A stretch of 64,000 nucleotides of DNA from Chitinophagales bacterium (GTDB lineage: Bacteria > Bacteroidota > Bacteroidia > Chitinophagales > LD1). The notes beneath the pieces are model-generated. The model made no database searches and was not told where the DNA came from. It saw nothing but the letters and a program-made list of their open reading frames with translations. Within the stretch, counting starts at the first letter, position 1. The number at the start of each line of letters is the position of its first letter. Positions 62,298 to 64,000 of the stretch are shown in pieces. Made by a program: the position numbers and the translations under genes. Location: contig JAHCHW010000004.1 in NCBI GenBank assembly GCA_026129525.1, positions 186,001 to 250,000 on the forward strand, written 5' to 3'.

Positions 62298-64000
<1,703 letters not shown>

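Overview
The window is chromosomal DNA from a member of the Bacteroidota. Evidence: eight secreted proteins end in type IX secretion (T9SS, Por) sorting domains; there is a SprB-repeat surface protein; several genes carry the TAnnTTTG -7 promoter box typical of this phylum; and strong Shine-Dalgarno sequences are almost absent. The gene set (kynurenine-pathway enzymes, a DES1-like desaturase, DUF5686 and DUF4397 proteins) fits an aerobic environmental lineage such as Chitinophagia, Sphingobacteriia or Saprospiria. I cannot place it more precisely. No rRNA, tRNA, CRISPR array, prophage or complete insertion sequence was seen. Two genes run off the ends: dnaE on the left and metG on the right.

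Layout. 1-7.6 kb: housekeeping genes (dnaE, ribD, prmC, a transaldolase-like aldolase, an M23 peptidase, a DUF2147 protein) plus an SRP RNA gene at 5335-5430 on the minus strand. 7.6-13.8 kb: accessory region with a T9SS subtilase broken by an in-frame TAA, a second T9SS protein, and a degraded stretch holding a nonsense-split small gene. 13.8-17.2 kb: exo/endonuclease-phosphatase family protein, monoglyceride-lipase-like hydrolase, YdcF-like protein, small membrane protein. 17.4-22.4 kb: an 11-repeat SprB protein and another T9SS protein. 22.4-31.5 kb, all minus strand: lipoprotein and secreted proteins, NAD kinase, DUF5686 protein, CBS protein, alpha/beta hydrolase, pabA/trpG, CvpA, YqeY. 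31.6-43.3 kb: kynurenine 3-monooxygenase, a KamA-like radical SAM protein, a T9SS subtilase, recJ, a secreted esterase with Ig-like repeats, tryptophan 2,3-dioxygenase and a sphingolipid-type desaturase. 43.3-49.5 kb, minus strand: a higBA toxin-antitoxin pair, a T9SS protein, a BrkB-type membrane protein and an Mg2+ P-type ATPase. 49.6-52.2 kb: an mlaE-mlaF-mlaD lipid transporter operon. 52.2-64 kb: serine hydrolase, alkyl-sulfatase-like metallo-hydrolase, SCP2 protein, 2-oxoacid dehydrogenase E2, CoA-binding protein, dienoyl-CoA-reductase-like SDR with an overlapping DtxR/MntR regulator, an outer-membrane barrel, an esterase paralogue, and metG.

How the parts fit. The secreted proteins form a T9SS cargo set (proteases, esterases, adhesin). 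The tryptophan dioxygenase and kynurenine monooxygenase belong to one pathway although about 8 kb apart. The mla operon, the desaturase and the SCP2 proteins all point to lipid handling and envelope maintenance.

Most noteworthy: the nonsense-split subtilase and two further in-frame TAA junctions; heptamer-repeat linkers inside two essential-type or conserved genes (metG and the EEP-family gene); dispersed CCACATAGG-type inverted-repeat elements; a DES1-like desaturase; and an SRP RNA gene in a short intergenic gap. I did not find a clearly new multi-gene system.
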